From Anniella stebbinsi (taxonomy: Eukaryota > Chordata > Lepidosauria > Squamata > Anniellidae): a stretch of DNA of 64,000 bases. This document shows, in pieces, positions 24,099-34,219 of the stretch. The DNA is taken from positions 88,258,609 through 88,322,608 of the forward strand of contig JARDYH010000003.1 in the NCBI GenBank assembly GCA_029215795.1. The letters run 5' to 3'. Under the pieces are notes generated by a model, which saw only the letters and a list, made by a program, of their open reading frames with translations, was not told the origin of the DNA and did no database searches. Positions within the stretch are counted from its first letter, which is position 1; every line of letters starts with the position of its first letter. Both the position numbers and the translations under genes were made by a program.

Positions 24099-24436
24099 AG
24101 CCATCAAACCTGCAGGAGAGGGAGGCCTGTTGTCCGGGGGGGGGGGGGGGAGGAAGGGCTGCCTGCTGCCAGTCCACTCTGCTGCTGCTGCTGCTGCCGC
24201 CACTGCCATCACCATCACCGCTGCTCTTCCCCGAGGACTGCTGCCTGACTGCCACTCCCTGCAGGACCAGGCCCCCAAGTACTGAGCCAGCTGCTGTGGA
24301 CAATTACACCTGTCCCCTCCCCTTCCTGGGAGGGATATTTAAGCTGGCTGGCTGAGGGGGCCTGGGAAGCCATCAATCCTGCAGGAGAGGGAGGCCTACT
24401 GCCCGGGGGGGGGGGGGGAGGAAGGGCTGCCTGCTG
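24099..24436 (+). repeat. Direct repeat with G-runs upstream of L2 copy B
   Basis: A ~70-bp unit at 24099-24169 recurs at 24368-24436, 269 bp away. Both carry TGCAGGAGAGGGAGGCCT, a run of 14-15 G and AGGAAGGGCTGCCTGCTG. Between them lie a CTG-rich tract and the motif GGATATTTAAG. Lying directly upstream of the L2 coding region, the pair may be tandem 5'-UTR monomers of that element; this is inference. Confidence 0.65.
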
Positions 24437-24599
24437 GCTTTTTGTTTTTGTCTTTGTTTGTTTTTTGTTTTGTTTTGTTTCCCTTTCCCCAGGCTTGAGC
24501 TATGCCTGGGAGGGAGGATACAGGGCCAAGTGGGGGGATCTGACAGGGCATAATCAGTGTAGTGATGGGTAGAGGGAGATATGGCATTGTGAGTAGGAC

Positions 24600-27357
24600 T
24601 TGCCAGGTAAGGGGAACGAGGCCCAGACAGTTAATGGCTGTGCCTTGTTCCGGTCCCCTCACACCCACAGGCTTGTTGGTTGCCCTATCAGCCAGTCCTC
24701 AGGCCTCCAGATGCTGCTTTTAAATGCCAGATCGGTGCATAATAAGATCTCCCTCATCCACGACTTCCTTGTGGATGAGGCAGTTGATCTGGCATGTATA
24801 ACCGAGACCTGGGTGGGAGAGCAGGGAGGAGTCAGTCTCTCCCAGCTGTGCCCACCGGGGTACTTGGTTCAGCATCAGGGTAGATCTGAGGGCCGGGGAG
24901 AGGGGGTTTCTGTGGTCTATAGGAACTCCATCCTCCTCTGCAGGCTCCCTGTCCATATGACTACTGGTCTAGAGTGTTTGCACCTTGTATTGGGCCAACG
25001 GGACAGTTCAGGAATTCTGTTGGTGTACCGCCCACCCCGCTGTTCAACGGACTCCCTAGCTGAGCTGACAGAGGTAGCCTTGGGTGTACTGTTGAGGTCC
25101 CCCAGACTCCTGGTTCTGGGGGATGTCAACATTCACGCTGAGGGCATTTTATCTGGGGCAGCTCACGATTTCATGGTCTCCATGACAACCATGGGACTGT
25201 CCCAACATGCCATTGGCCCAATGCACGTAGCAGGGCATACTCTAGACTTGTTTTTTTCAACTGGACATGGAGATGGTGATCTGAAAGTGGGGGGTTTTAC
25301 ATCAACCCCTGTGTCATGGTCAGATCATCACCTGCTGAGGTTCAGACTTACAGTGGCTTTTCCTCTCTGCAAGGGTGAGGGACCCATTAAGATGGTCCGC
25401 CCCCAGAGGCTAATGGATTCAGATGGTTTCCAGAGGACTCTGGGGAGTTTTCTGGCTGATAGGGCTGGCTCTTCTGTCGGAACTCTGGTTGATCTGTGGA
25501 ATACAGAAATGACCCGGGTGGTTGACACGATTGCTCCTGAGCGCCCTCTCCTGTGTAGCGCTCCTATGGCTCCATGGTATACCCCGAAGCTGAGAGTGAT
25601 GAAACAAAACAGGAGACGGCTTGAGGGCAGATGGAGACGAATTCCTGATGGATGTAATCAAACACTGGTAAGTGCCTATGGTAAGCTGTATTCGGGGCAG
25701 TGAGGGCAGCAAAAAAACAATACTTTGCTGCCACTATTCAATCATCAAACTGCCACTCGGAGCTTTTCAGAGTTGTCCGAGGGCTTTTACATGCCGGCCC
25801 CAAGGACATGGTAGAACCATCTGAGGCCCGCTGTAATACATTTGCTGGGCACTTCCAGTATAAAATCTTTGGCATCCGTCAGGACTTAGACTCCAGTGTT
25901 ACAGCAGGTGAATCTAGTGAGGTATCCAGAGCACAGGCTTGTCCTGTTTTCTTGGATGAGTTTCAGTTGGTACAGCTCGAGGATGTGGACAAGGTGCTTG
26001 GACAGGTTCGTGCAACCACTTCCATATTGGATCCTTGCCCGTCTTGGCTAATAAAAGCTAGCAGGGATGGAACAACTGGCTGAGCCAGGGAAGTGATTAA
26101 TGCCTCTTTGCAAGAGGGAGTGGTCCCAGGCCTCCAGAAAGAGGCAGCAGTGAGACCACTCCTAAAGAAATCTTCCTTGGACCCTGAAAATCTTAATAAC
26201 TACAGGCTAGTAGCAAATGTTCCATTCCTGGGCAAGGTCCTGGAGCGGGTGGTTGCGAGCCAGCTCCAGGCACTCTTGGATGAGACTGATTATCTGGATC
26301 CATTTCAGTCAGGTTTCAGGCCTGGTTTCGGTACAGAAACAGCCTTGGTCACCCTGTATGATGACCTATGTCGGGAGAAAGACAGAGGGAGTGTGACTCT
26401 GTTGATTCTCCTTGATCTTTCAGTGGCTTTCGATACCATCGACCATGGTATCCTTCTGGGACAACTGGCTGAGTTGGGAGTGGGAGGCACTGCATTGCAG
26501 TGGTTCCGCTCCTACTTAACAGGTCGGTTCCAGAAGGTGGTGCTTGGGGAACATTGCTCGGCCCCGTGGATTCTCCAGTATGGGGTTCCGCAGGGGTCAG
26601 TCTTGTCCCCCATGCTGTTCAATATCTACATGAAACCGTTGAGTGCAGTCATCCGGAGTTTTGGAGTGCGTTGTCATCAGTACGCTGATGACACGCAGCT
26701 CTATTTCTCCCTTTCATCTTCATCAGGTGAGGCTGTGCATGTGCTGAACCAGTGCCTGGCTGCGACAATGGACTGGATGAGGGCTAGTAAACTGAAACTC
26801 AATCCAGACAAGACTGAGATGCTGTTAGTGGGTGGTTCCGCTGACCGGATGGAAGGTGTTCAACCTGTTCTGGATGGGGTTGCACTCCCCTTGAAGGAGC
26901 GGGTTCATAGCTTGGGGGTTCTCCTAGAACCATCTCTGTCACTTGAGGCTCAGGTGGCCTCAGTGGCACGGAGTGCCTTCTACCAACTTCGGTTGGTGGC
27001 CCAGCTACGTCACTATCTGAACAGAGATAACCTGGTTCAGTTGTCCATGCTCCGGTAACCTCCAAGTTAGATTACTGCAATGTGCTCTACGTGGGGCTAC
27101 CTTTGAAGGTGGTTCGGAAGCTGCAGCTTGTGCAAAATACAGCGGCCAGATTGATAACTGGAACCAGAAGGTTCAAGCATATAAAACCTACTCTGGCCCG
27201 CTTGCATTGGCTGCCTGCATGTTTCCGAGCCCGATTCAAAGTGCTGGTTTTAACCTATAAAGCCTTACACGGCTTGGGACCACAATATCTGATGGAACGC
27301 CTTTCCCGACATGAACCTACCCGAACACTACGTTCAACAGCTAAGGCCCTTTTCTGA
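24600..27357 (+). pseudogene. L2-clade ORF2: APE endonuclease and reverse transcriptase, lightly damaged
   Basis: This would nick DNA with the apurinic-type endonuclease and reverse transcribe element RNA from the nick. The first open frame (24600-25703) opens on TTG, so its true start is unknown; the first in-frame ATG is codon 38. It has LLLNARSVHNK, the catalytic Glu in ITETW (about 69), LGDVN (about 174-177), AGHTLDL (about 211) and SWSDHH (about 240). A frame change near 25700 leads to 25700-26083, which ends at a TGA near 26081. The RT frame 26093-27058 has SVAFDTIDHG, GVPQGSVLSPMLF and QYADDTQL (YADD at its codons 197-200). One base is missing near 27035 relative to copy A, and the protein resumes in 27082-27357 with LVQNTAARLITGTRRF. 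Catalytic residues look intact, but the breaks make it a recent pseudogene. Confidence 0.9.
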
Positions 27358-27738
27358 GTGCCTACTCCGAGGGAAGCTCGGAGGTCGGCAACAAGGGAGA
27401 GGGCCTTCTCTGTGGTGGAACGATTGTGGAACGATTTCCCTGACGAGGCCCGTCTGGCGCCAACATTGTTATCTTTTCAGCGCCAGGTCAAGACTTTCCT
27501 CTTCACTCAAGCATTTGGCAATATCTGAGGAGCCTGGGTTTGTTTTTTGTTTTTGTAGCTTTTTTGGGCTGTTGTAGTGGTTTTAAATGTACATGTGTAT
27601 TGTGTGTATGTTGTATGTTTTTGCTGTTTTAATTTTTGTATATTGTTTTTTAATTGTTTTAATCCTATGTAAACCGCCCAGAAAGTTCGGCTATGGGGCG
27701 GTAGACAAATGTAATAAATAAATAAATAAATAAATAAT
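27358..27738 (+). repeat. 3' UTR and (AATA)n tail of L2 copy B
   Basis: The tail (AATA)n at 27711-27738 follows CCGCCCAGAAAGTTCGGC and GGGGCGGTAGACAAATG, the standard L2 end in this window; the same ending appears in complement near 20.22 and 57.88 kb. Confidence 0.8.
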
Positions 27739-28133
27739 ATCTCCTCCTCTTCCTCAGTCAGAGCTCTGTCTCCGGCCTCAGAGGAGGAGACCTACAGCAT
27801 TCTGTGATCCCTCAGATTCTGCCTGAGAGCCACAAGATTGCTTTCTTAAAACCCTCTTCAAATAATAATAAAAAAACCTTTAAAAGCTGGAAAACCTGTA
27901 ACTTGTTCAATAATATTTTCAAGTCATAATTTTGTAGATAATAGGGCTTTCCATTTGTAGGTAATATTGCTTTCCATTCTCAGTTTACTAAGAATAACCC
28001 ATTATGTGGAAGAAAATACATAAGTAGGTGAAAAGGCTGAAAATTTTTAAAGAAAATACTACTTAGACTACAATTACAACATATTCTTAATACATCTCTC
28101 AGGGAGGGGAGTTTTCCATCCTGTTTAAAAGAA

Positions 28134-29630
28134 GTGGTAGTTCAGCCACTTCTAAAAAGGTCCTCTCTGGACCCCCTGGATCTTAATAACTATAGATCAA
28201 TATCAAATCTTCTGTTTCTGAGCAAGATGATCAAGAAGGCAGTTGCCTTCCAACTCCAGGCAGCTTTGGATGATACAGATTTTCTAGACCCATTTCAAAC
28301 CGGCTTCAGGGCAGGATATGGAGTTGAGACTGCTATAGTCACCTTAGTGGATGATCTACACTTGAGTGTTAACAGGGGGAGTGTGTCCCTGCTGGACTTC
28401 TAGACCTCTCAGTGGCTTTCGATACCATCAACCATGGTATCCGTCTGGAACGCCTGAGGGGATTGGGACTCGAGGACACTGTGCTTCAGTGGTTCCGGTC
28501 CTACCTCTCGGGCAGGTTCCAGATGGTGATGCTTGGGGATAGTTACTCCTCAAAGAAGGAGCTGTTGTGTGGTGTACCTCAAGGCACCATCCAACCCCCA
28601 ATGCTGTTTAACATTAGAGAAACCGCTGGGAGAGATCATCCGGAGGCATGGGGCAGGGTGCTATCAATATGCTGATGACACCCAAATATATTTCTCTATG
28701 CCTTTGACAACAGCGTCAGCTAAGGATAGTGTGAATGAATGCTTGGAGGCGGTAATGGGCTGGATGAGGAAAAACAAACTGAAGCTGAATCCAGACAAGA
28801 TGGAGGTGCTTACTATCAAAGGCCCCAACCTGGGTTTGGAGGTGTGTCAACCAGTTCTGGATGGGGTTACACTCCCCCTGAAGGACTGTGTTCGCAGCTT
28901 GGGGATGATCCTGGATTCATCGCTCCAAATGACGGCTCAGATAGATGCGATGGCCAGGAGTGCCTACTACCAGCTTCGGCTGATACGCCAGCTGCGCCCC
29001 TTCCTAGAGTTGGAAGACCTAAAAACGGTAGTGCACGCGCTGTTAACTTCAAGGCTCGACTTCTGCAATGCGCTGTACATGGGGCTGCCTCTGTGCCTAG
29101 TCCGTAAACTTCAACTAGTTCAAAATATAGTGGCCAGCTTGGTCACCGGTACACCTAGGGGTGACCATATCACACCAGCTTTAAAATCACTTCACTGGCT
29201 GCCAATTAGTTTCTGGGTGAAGTATAAAGTGTTGGTTATTACCTTTAAAGCCCTACATGGTTTGGGTCCAGGTTACCTGCGGGATCGCCTTCTCCCTTAC
29301 AATCCACCCTGCACTCTCAGGTACTCTGGGAAGAATTTACTACAGTCAGCCAAGACTAGGCTGACAACTGTTACCCAGAGGACCTTTTCTTCTGTCGCTC
29401 CCAAACTGTGGAACGACCTGCCGGGAGAGATCCGCCAACTTACCAGTCTTCAAGAATGTAAGAGAGCTATAAAGACTGATCTCTTCCGGCAGGCCTACCC
29501 AGTTGAATTCTTTGTTGATTTTAATAATGTATTAATTTTATATGCTTTTAATCAGTTTATGTATTGTATATTGTATTTTATATTGTTGGTATTATGTTGT
29601 TCGCCGGAGGGAGAGCCGGTTAAAAAATAA
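28134..29630 (+). pseudogene. L2-clade reverse transcriptase, frameshifted (subfamily 2)
   Basis: Three overlapping open stretches cover the RT. 28134-28403 opens on a GTG, not a start, and has PLLKRSSLDPLDLNNYRSIS and DPFQTGFRAGYGVETAIVTL, ending at a TAG near 28401. 28412-28675 has MAFDTINHGIRLERL and GVPQGTIQPPMLFN. 28533-29630 gives the catalytic block CYQYADDTQIYFS, then WMRKNKLKLNPDK and HALLTSRLDFCNALYMGLPL, through to the C-terminus. The endonuclease domain is absent. Frame changes around 28400 and 28610-28660 inactivate it. The long uninterrupted C-terminal stretch suggests moderate age. Confidence 0.88.
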
Positions 29631-29690
29631 ATATTATTATTATTATTATTATCATTATTATGATGATGATTATTATTATGATTATTACTT
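29625..29690 (+). repeat. (ATT)n / (ATG)n tail of L2 copy C
   Basis: TTA repeats interrupted by ATGATGATG. Confidence 0.85.
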
Positions 29691-29694
29691 AAGA

Positions 29695-30318
29695 ACTGCA
29701 TTGAAGAGCAAGATAGAGAATTGTAATTACAAATTCAGTGGATAAAACTGTTAAGAACTAATTTACCACCTGCTGTCATAGAGCCAGTTTTACCATTTTT
29801 TAGAAGAACTCAGCTGATCACATACATGACTCCTGCCTTTAATTTTATGTGATAACTACAAAGTTGGAGTGACCGAAAGATAAAAGAATAATAATGCTTA
29901 ATCCATTATTTCAGAAGGCATTACGAAAAAGGTACCTGCTGTTTACAAGTATGATCTCCTTATTTTTAAAGGGAGGATATTAGTGGAATTGTATTGCAGC
30001 AAGCATCCATTTGCAGGTGAGTGATTTTGCTAGTTTTGTACACCTACATTGGTTGAGGTACAAATCTTATGTGCCCATTGCCACTCCTTATTACCAAAGA
30101 CCCAGTTAAGTCTAGTAGCCTGCTTTAAGTGGGAAATGTTACATTTCCTGTTACATGGCATGCACACCAAATACTGCATTTGCTTGTGGGATCCCACATC
30201 GAAACCCTGTTCAGCCATGAAGCTCACTGGATGTTCTTCGACAAGTGACTATATGTGTGTGTGTGTGAAGGTGGCCTATAATCCGACCACCTCGAAGGTG
30301 TGATGTGAGAGTCAAGAG
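29695..30318. other. Non-coding interval with a possible SINE fragment
   Basis: Around 30190-30235 the words CTGTTCAGCCATGAAGCTCA resemble the middle of a squamate tRNA/MIR-type SINE. Nothing else is recognised. Confidence 0.4.
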
Positions 30319-31010
30319 ACAACAACAACAACAACAACAACAACAATAATAATAATAATAATAATAATGTATTTCTTACCTGCCTCTCCATTTGGATCGA
30401 GGCAGGGAACAACAATATGATAAAATACATAAAACTGATTAAAACATGACACACATTATTAAAACTGCATTAAAACAGCCTAAAACATCCTAAAAACATC
30501 CTAAAAACATTCTAAAATTCCACTGGATATGCCTGCCGGAAGAGAACAGTCTTTATAGCTTTCTTAAATTCTAAAAGACTGTTAAGTTGACGAGTCTCCT
30601 CCGGCAGGTCATTCCACAGTCTGGGAGCGGCAGAAGAAAAGCTCCTCTGGGTAACGGTTGTCAGCCTAGTCTTGGCCAACTGTAGTAAGTTCTTCGCAGA
30701 GGACCTGAGTGTGCGGGGCGGATTGTATGGGAGAAGGCGATCCCATAGGTAACCTGGACCCAAACCATGTAGGGCTTTAAAGGTAATAACCAACACTTTA
30801 TACTTTGCCCATAAACTAATTGGCAGCCAGTGGAGCGATTTTAAAGCTGGTGTAATATGGTCACCCCTAGGTGTACTGGTGACCAGCCTGGCTGCCATAT
30901 TTTGAGCTAGTTGAAGTTTCCGGACTAGGCACAGAGGTAGCCCTATGTACAGCGCATTGCAGAAGTCGAGCCTCGAAGTTACCAGTGCGTGCACCACCCT
31001 AAGTTCTTTA
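30319..31010 (-). mobile_element. L2 LINE 3' fragment D (second subfamily)
   Basis: An (AAC)n/(AAT)n run at 30319-30368 is the tail. The minus strand then reads 3' UTR and the C-terminal ORF2 up to about 31005, where homology to copy C ends. It is 5'-truncated. Confidence 0.9.
30512..31010 (-). pseudogene. L2 ORF2 C-terminal fragment
   Basis: The open stretch reads VVHALVTSRLDFCNALYIGL, then AARLVTSTPRGDHITPALKS, ALHGLGPGYLWDRLLPYNPP and SAAPRLWNDLPEETRQLNSL, the conserved region after the RT catalytic core. Codons before VVHAL come from flanking DNA. The reading frame is intact to its stop, indicating a fairly young copy of the subfamily seen at 28.1-29.6 kb, but without endonuclease or RT catalytic motifs it cannot act. 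Confidence 0.88.
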
Positions 31011-32435
31011 GAGGAACCAAAAAAAAACCCCAATACAAATCTGATGAATTAATAAAATGTGTGAAAAGATGGAAACATTGGATAAGGATTACAAAGTGCT
31101 TTTCTTCAAATTCATCTATTTTCCTGTATCTGGAGCTGCATATAATTTTACTGGATGTCAAGCAGTCCTCAACTAAAACATTAGTCTGTCTGAATAGATT
31201 TGCCAATGAAAGTTAAACCACTTAGCCTGCTGAATAGTCGGTCACCCAAGCTTTGTGAAACAATAAGCGCCTTGTGGCACCTTAAAGACTACCACATTTA
31301 GACTAAGCATAAGCTTAAGTGTCACAAGACTTCTTGCTACTTTTACTGCAACGGACTAACATGACTAACTCTGAAATTTGTCACATTGCATGTGTCTCCT
31401 GTCATCGCAATAGACCAGAGCATAGATGCAGTGCTATGAAATGGAGTTGTTGACATTTGGTTATTATGGCATTAAACTTCCCACTAAAAGGAGGAATCAT
31501 ATCCTTGCACATCTGTGATGGGATGAATTGTTCCATCATGCCAACTGCTTTGATCCTTATGCCAGATCCTATGTGCTGTGCTATAGCATAACAGCTCATA
31601 GAATCCAAACATTATTTTAGCCTACCAAACTATTCTTGATACTACTAGAATGCTATTCCTTTCTACTACATGTTTGTAGCTTGCACTCTGGATTTTTAGG
31701 TTTACATCTCCTGTTAATGACACAGTCGAATCCATAAATGCATATCAAATTCAGAGGGATTGGCTTAAACTAAATGCATTATGGTAGCTAAGAGATGGTC
31801 CCTTCAACAAATCTTCTCTCTCCTATGAACTGAGAGGGTAGGAAAATAAAACTTATTCAACCCTAGTGCAATAGGGACAAAATTTTATAGGGTCATTATA
31901 ATGGGTGATTCCAGATTATACTTTTATTGCACCATGGTCCTGCCTCATTCACAGAATTTGATGGTGGAGGGGAGAGGGGTGTGTGTCATTCTTATGAAAT
32001 TAGAGATACCATGTATTTTTTCATAGTTTCATCCTCCTTTTGTCTTACTGGAGACAATCTGTTAAAAAAGAATAGTTGCACGATACCTTCTTGTTAGCAC
32101 TAGGAGCTCTCCATTTGGAAGCATCTAATGTTTATTGACATAATGTGCATAGCTTTGTAAGAAATATTAGACTGGATACAAACATTATTTATGAGACGTA
32201 AGATATATTTTAGCTCACCAACCCCCAATCCTAAATATCTTCATAGCTGCAGTATCACACAGAGAACACTATAAGTGCAGATATAAAGAGAGATGCTCTC
32301 TCTGTGTGCAGCTAGCACAGAGTGTCATTTTACTACATTGAACATCAGCAGCTTTATCATACTAAGAACTTGCTACCCAACGTTAGATGTGTCAAATTTC
32401 CTCCCTAATTACATAATCATCCAAATGGCTTTAGG
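31011..32435. other. Non-coding interval with a SINE-like remnant
   Basis: Apart from the repeat remnant at 31.26-31.37 kb, I see no gene or named repeat. Confidence 0.5.
31262..31375 (+). repeat. Remnant of an amniote interspersed repeat
   Basis: TTGTGGCACCTTAAAGACTA and GCAACGGACTAACATGACTA match the remembered signature of a widespread reptilian short repeat (GTGGCACCTTAAAGACTAAC ... CAGACTAACACGGCTA). Confidence 0.5.
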
Positions 32436-32755
32436 TAGGGTGACCAAATAAAATCCAGGTCAGGGCTCATGTAACTTTAACAGTTGTAGAGAAAAGGGAA
32501 TTTCAGCCAGTGTCATTTGTATGCAATTAGTTCCTGGTGAAATTCCCTCTTCATCACAACAGTTAAAGTTGCAGGCACTATACTAGAGTGACCAGATACA
32601 AAAGAAAGCAGGGTCCCTGCAACTTTAATTGTTGTGATGAAGAGGGAATTTCACCAGGAACTAATTGCATACAAATGACACTGGCTGAAATTCCCTTTTC
32701 TTTACAACTGTTAAAGTTACATGAGCCCTGACCTGAATTTTATCTGGTCACCCAA
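32436..32755 (+). mobile_element. hAT-type MITE, ~320 bp family, copy 7
   Basis: It starts TAGGGTGACC and ends GGTCACCCAA. The flanks share GCTTTAGG (8 bp), with one extra G before the right-hand copy. The final CTA has mutated. Confidence 0.9.
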
Positions 32756-33500
32756 GGCTTTAGGTGACCTAAGTGAGGCTGACCCAGGACATTTTGCTGC
32801 CCCAAGTAGCAAAAGGCAAAGCTTCAGTGTAATTCTGTGACATGGCTATGAATGATCTGAGAATTGCACTCCAGCATCCTCTTTGTAAGGAGTTTATTGG
32901 ACCATGTGGGGCTTCACTGTGTTCTGAAAAACCCTGTTGCCCCAAGAAGCCACTTTGGTTGCTGGTGCAGTCAAGGCGAGCCCGGCATTTCTGACACGGC
33001 ATTTGGAATGATGTCTTCACTCCTGGGTTTGATCTATGCCATTCTCATGGCACTTCTCTGTAATCCCAGGTTTAAACAACGGCAGCGCTATCGCTGTTCC
33101 AAAATGTATACCCAGGTACATCTGCAGCGATCGCTCGTAACTGTAGTCATACATATCCCTAAAGCTAAACGGTGCATAGGTTTGATCGAATACGACGACA
33201 AATACTACAGGCTAGCAGGAAAGACTGTGGCAATTAGGGACTGATGGACTGTTGTAATCAGAAGCAACTGTGAGAGCAATTGCTGTTGCCAGCCTGGGCT
33301 CTCATCAGGAGTTGAGGGAGGAAATGCAGTGCTGATACAGCAGCTGTCATCCTGTCTGCCATTGCAACATCTGCTGCTTTCTGCTCCTGCCATCGCAAGT
33401 ACAGCATCTGTCTGCAGCTGATGACAATGCCTGTGCTGATGTGCAGAAAAATGCTGCCAAAGGATTTATTTTGGTTTCTTCAGGGAAAAACACACACAGG
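32756..33500. other. Non-coding sequence with one unrecognised open frame
   Basis: A 126-codon open frame at 32864-33244 on the plus strand shows no motif I recognise and no coding context. The rest is ordinary sequence. Confidence 0.5.
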
Positions 33501-33640
33501 GAGCCTATCTACAAACGCAGGATAAGATACTTTGAAAACGTTTTGAAAACTGTATATGGAATATCTCCTGGGCCCCAGCAGTTCTCAAAACTGTTATAAA
33601 TTGTTTTAAACCGTTTTAAACCAGTAGTGTAGACAGGGAG
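33501..33640. mobile_element. Small palindromic MITE, same family as the one at 4.48 kb
   Basis: It begins TCTACAAACG and ends CAGTAGTGTAGA, with a core GCTGGGGCCCAGGA (in complement) shared with the 4.48-kb copy. GGGAGCCT stands on both sides, a plausible 8-bp target duplication within a longer shared word ACAGGGAGCCTA. Confidence 0.65.
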
Positions 33641-33715
33641 CCTAGCGACACAGTACCTTGGAACATTTTTAAATAGCATTTTAAAACTTTCCAAATAGGT
33701 GCGTTCCAAAACATC

Positions 33716-34164
33716 TTAGGCCACATTAAGGAGTACTCACGTTACAGGAAAAAAATTCTTCAGTCTTCAAAGCGGTGTGTGCAGTCTCACACCCTTCTGC
33801 CCGTCTCTTTCTCTTTCGTTTTTACAATGAGTTTAGGGCAAGGCATTGAGGGCGCTGTAGTTCATTCACCCACTTCCTCCTTAGTTCCCCTTTCATTCAC
33901 TAGCTTTCAATGAGTATAGGGCTAAGCATTGTGGGTGTTGTAGTTCACTTGCCCACTTCCTCCTTAGCCCCTCTTTCTTCCCCACCAATCAACGGCTAAG
34001 CATTAGGGCGCTGGTAAACAAAGCACTACCCCCACAAATCACAAACGGTAAGGAAGGCCACATTATTTTACTTAAAACGATTTATTTAAAGTAAAACCCG
34101 TTGTATATAGCTGAAGTGAGTTTTTAAAAACCTCACGTTCAAGGGAGTGCGTCATGTGGCCTAA
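33716..34164. mobile_element. Unclassified TIR element nested in an older palindromic repeat
   Basis: The ends TTAGGCCACAT and ATGTGGCCTAA are inverted. It carries an internal direct repeat (GTAGTTCATTCACCCACTTC near 33860 and GTAGTTCACTTGCCCACTTC near 33940). Outer sequence on both sides looks like halves of another palindromic element, ending GTGTGTAGATTGGCTC near 34212, so this appears to be a nested insertion. No clear target duplication. Confidence 0.5.
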
Positions 34165-34219
34165 AGAGTTTTCGTAACCCTTATAAAATGTTATAAAGCT
34201 AGTGTGTAGATTGGCTCAG

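Larger units (their letters stand above)
24000..27738 (+). mobile_element. Nearly full-length L2 LINE (copy B)
   Basis: A GC-rich 5' region is followed by an endonuclease domain, an RT domain and C-terminal region, a ~350-bp 3' UTR and an (AATA)n tail ending near 27738. The 5' limit is uncertain; the GC-rich leader may begin near 23.8-24.1 kb. It is far better preserved than the other L2 copies here, with about four coding lesions across roughly 920 codons. Confidence 0.85.
28090..29690 (+). mobile_element. L2 LINE, 5'-truncated copy C (second subfamily)
   Basis: It begins in the middle of ORF2, upstream of the RT core, and runs to an (ATT)n-rich tail near 29625-29690. Its sequence differs clearly from copies A and B but closely matches the 3' fragments at 18.04-18.37 and 30.33-31.01 kb. 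The window therefore contains two L2 subfamilies. Confidence 0.9.

Noticed and set aside
23793..24303. Overlapping frames of 151, 121 and 72 codons with poly-Ala/Ser/Cys/Pro runs
   Set aside because: Produced by the CTG-rich and G-run tract upstream of the L2 element; low complexity in every frame.
32864..33244. 126-codon open frame on the plus strand
   Set aside because: No family motif, no similarity between its parts and any domain I know, no splice or promoter context. Length is within what chance allows in 64 kb.
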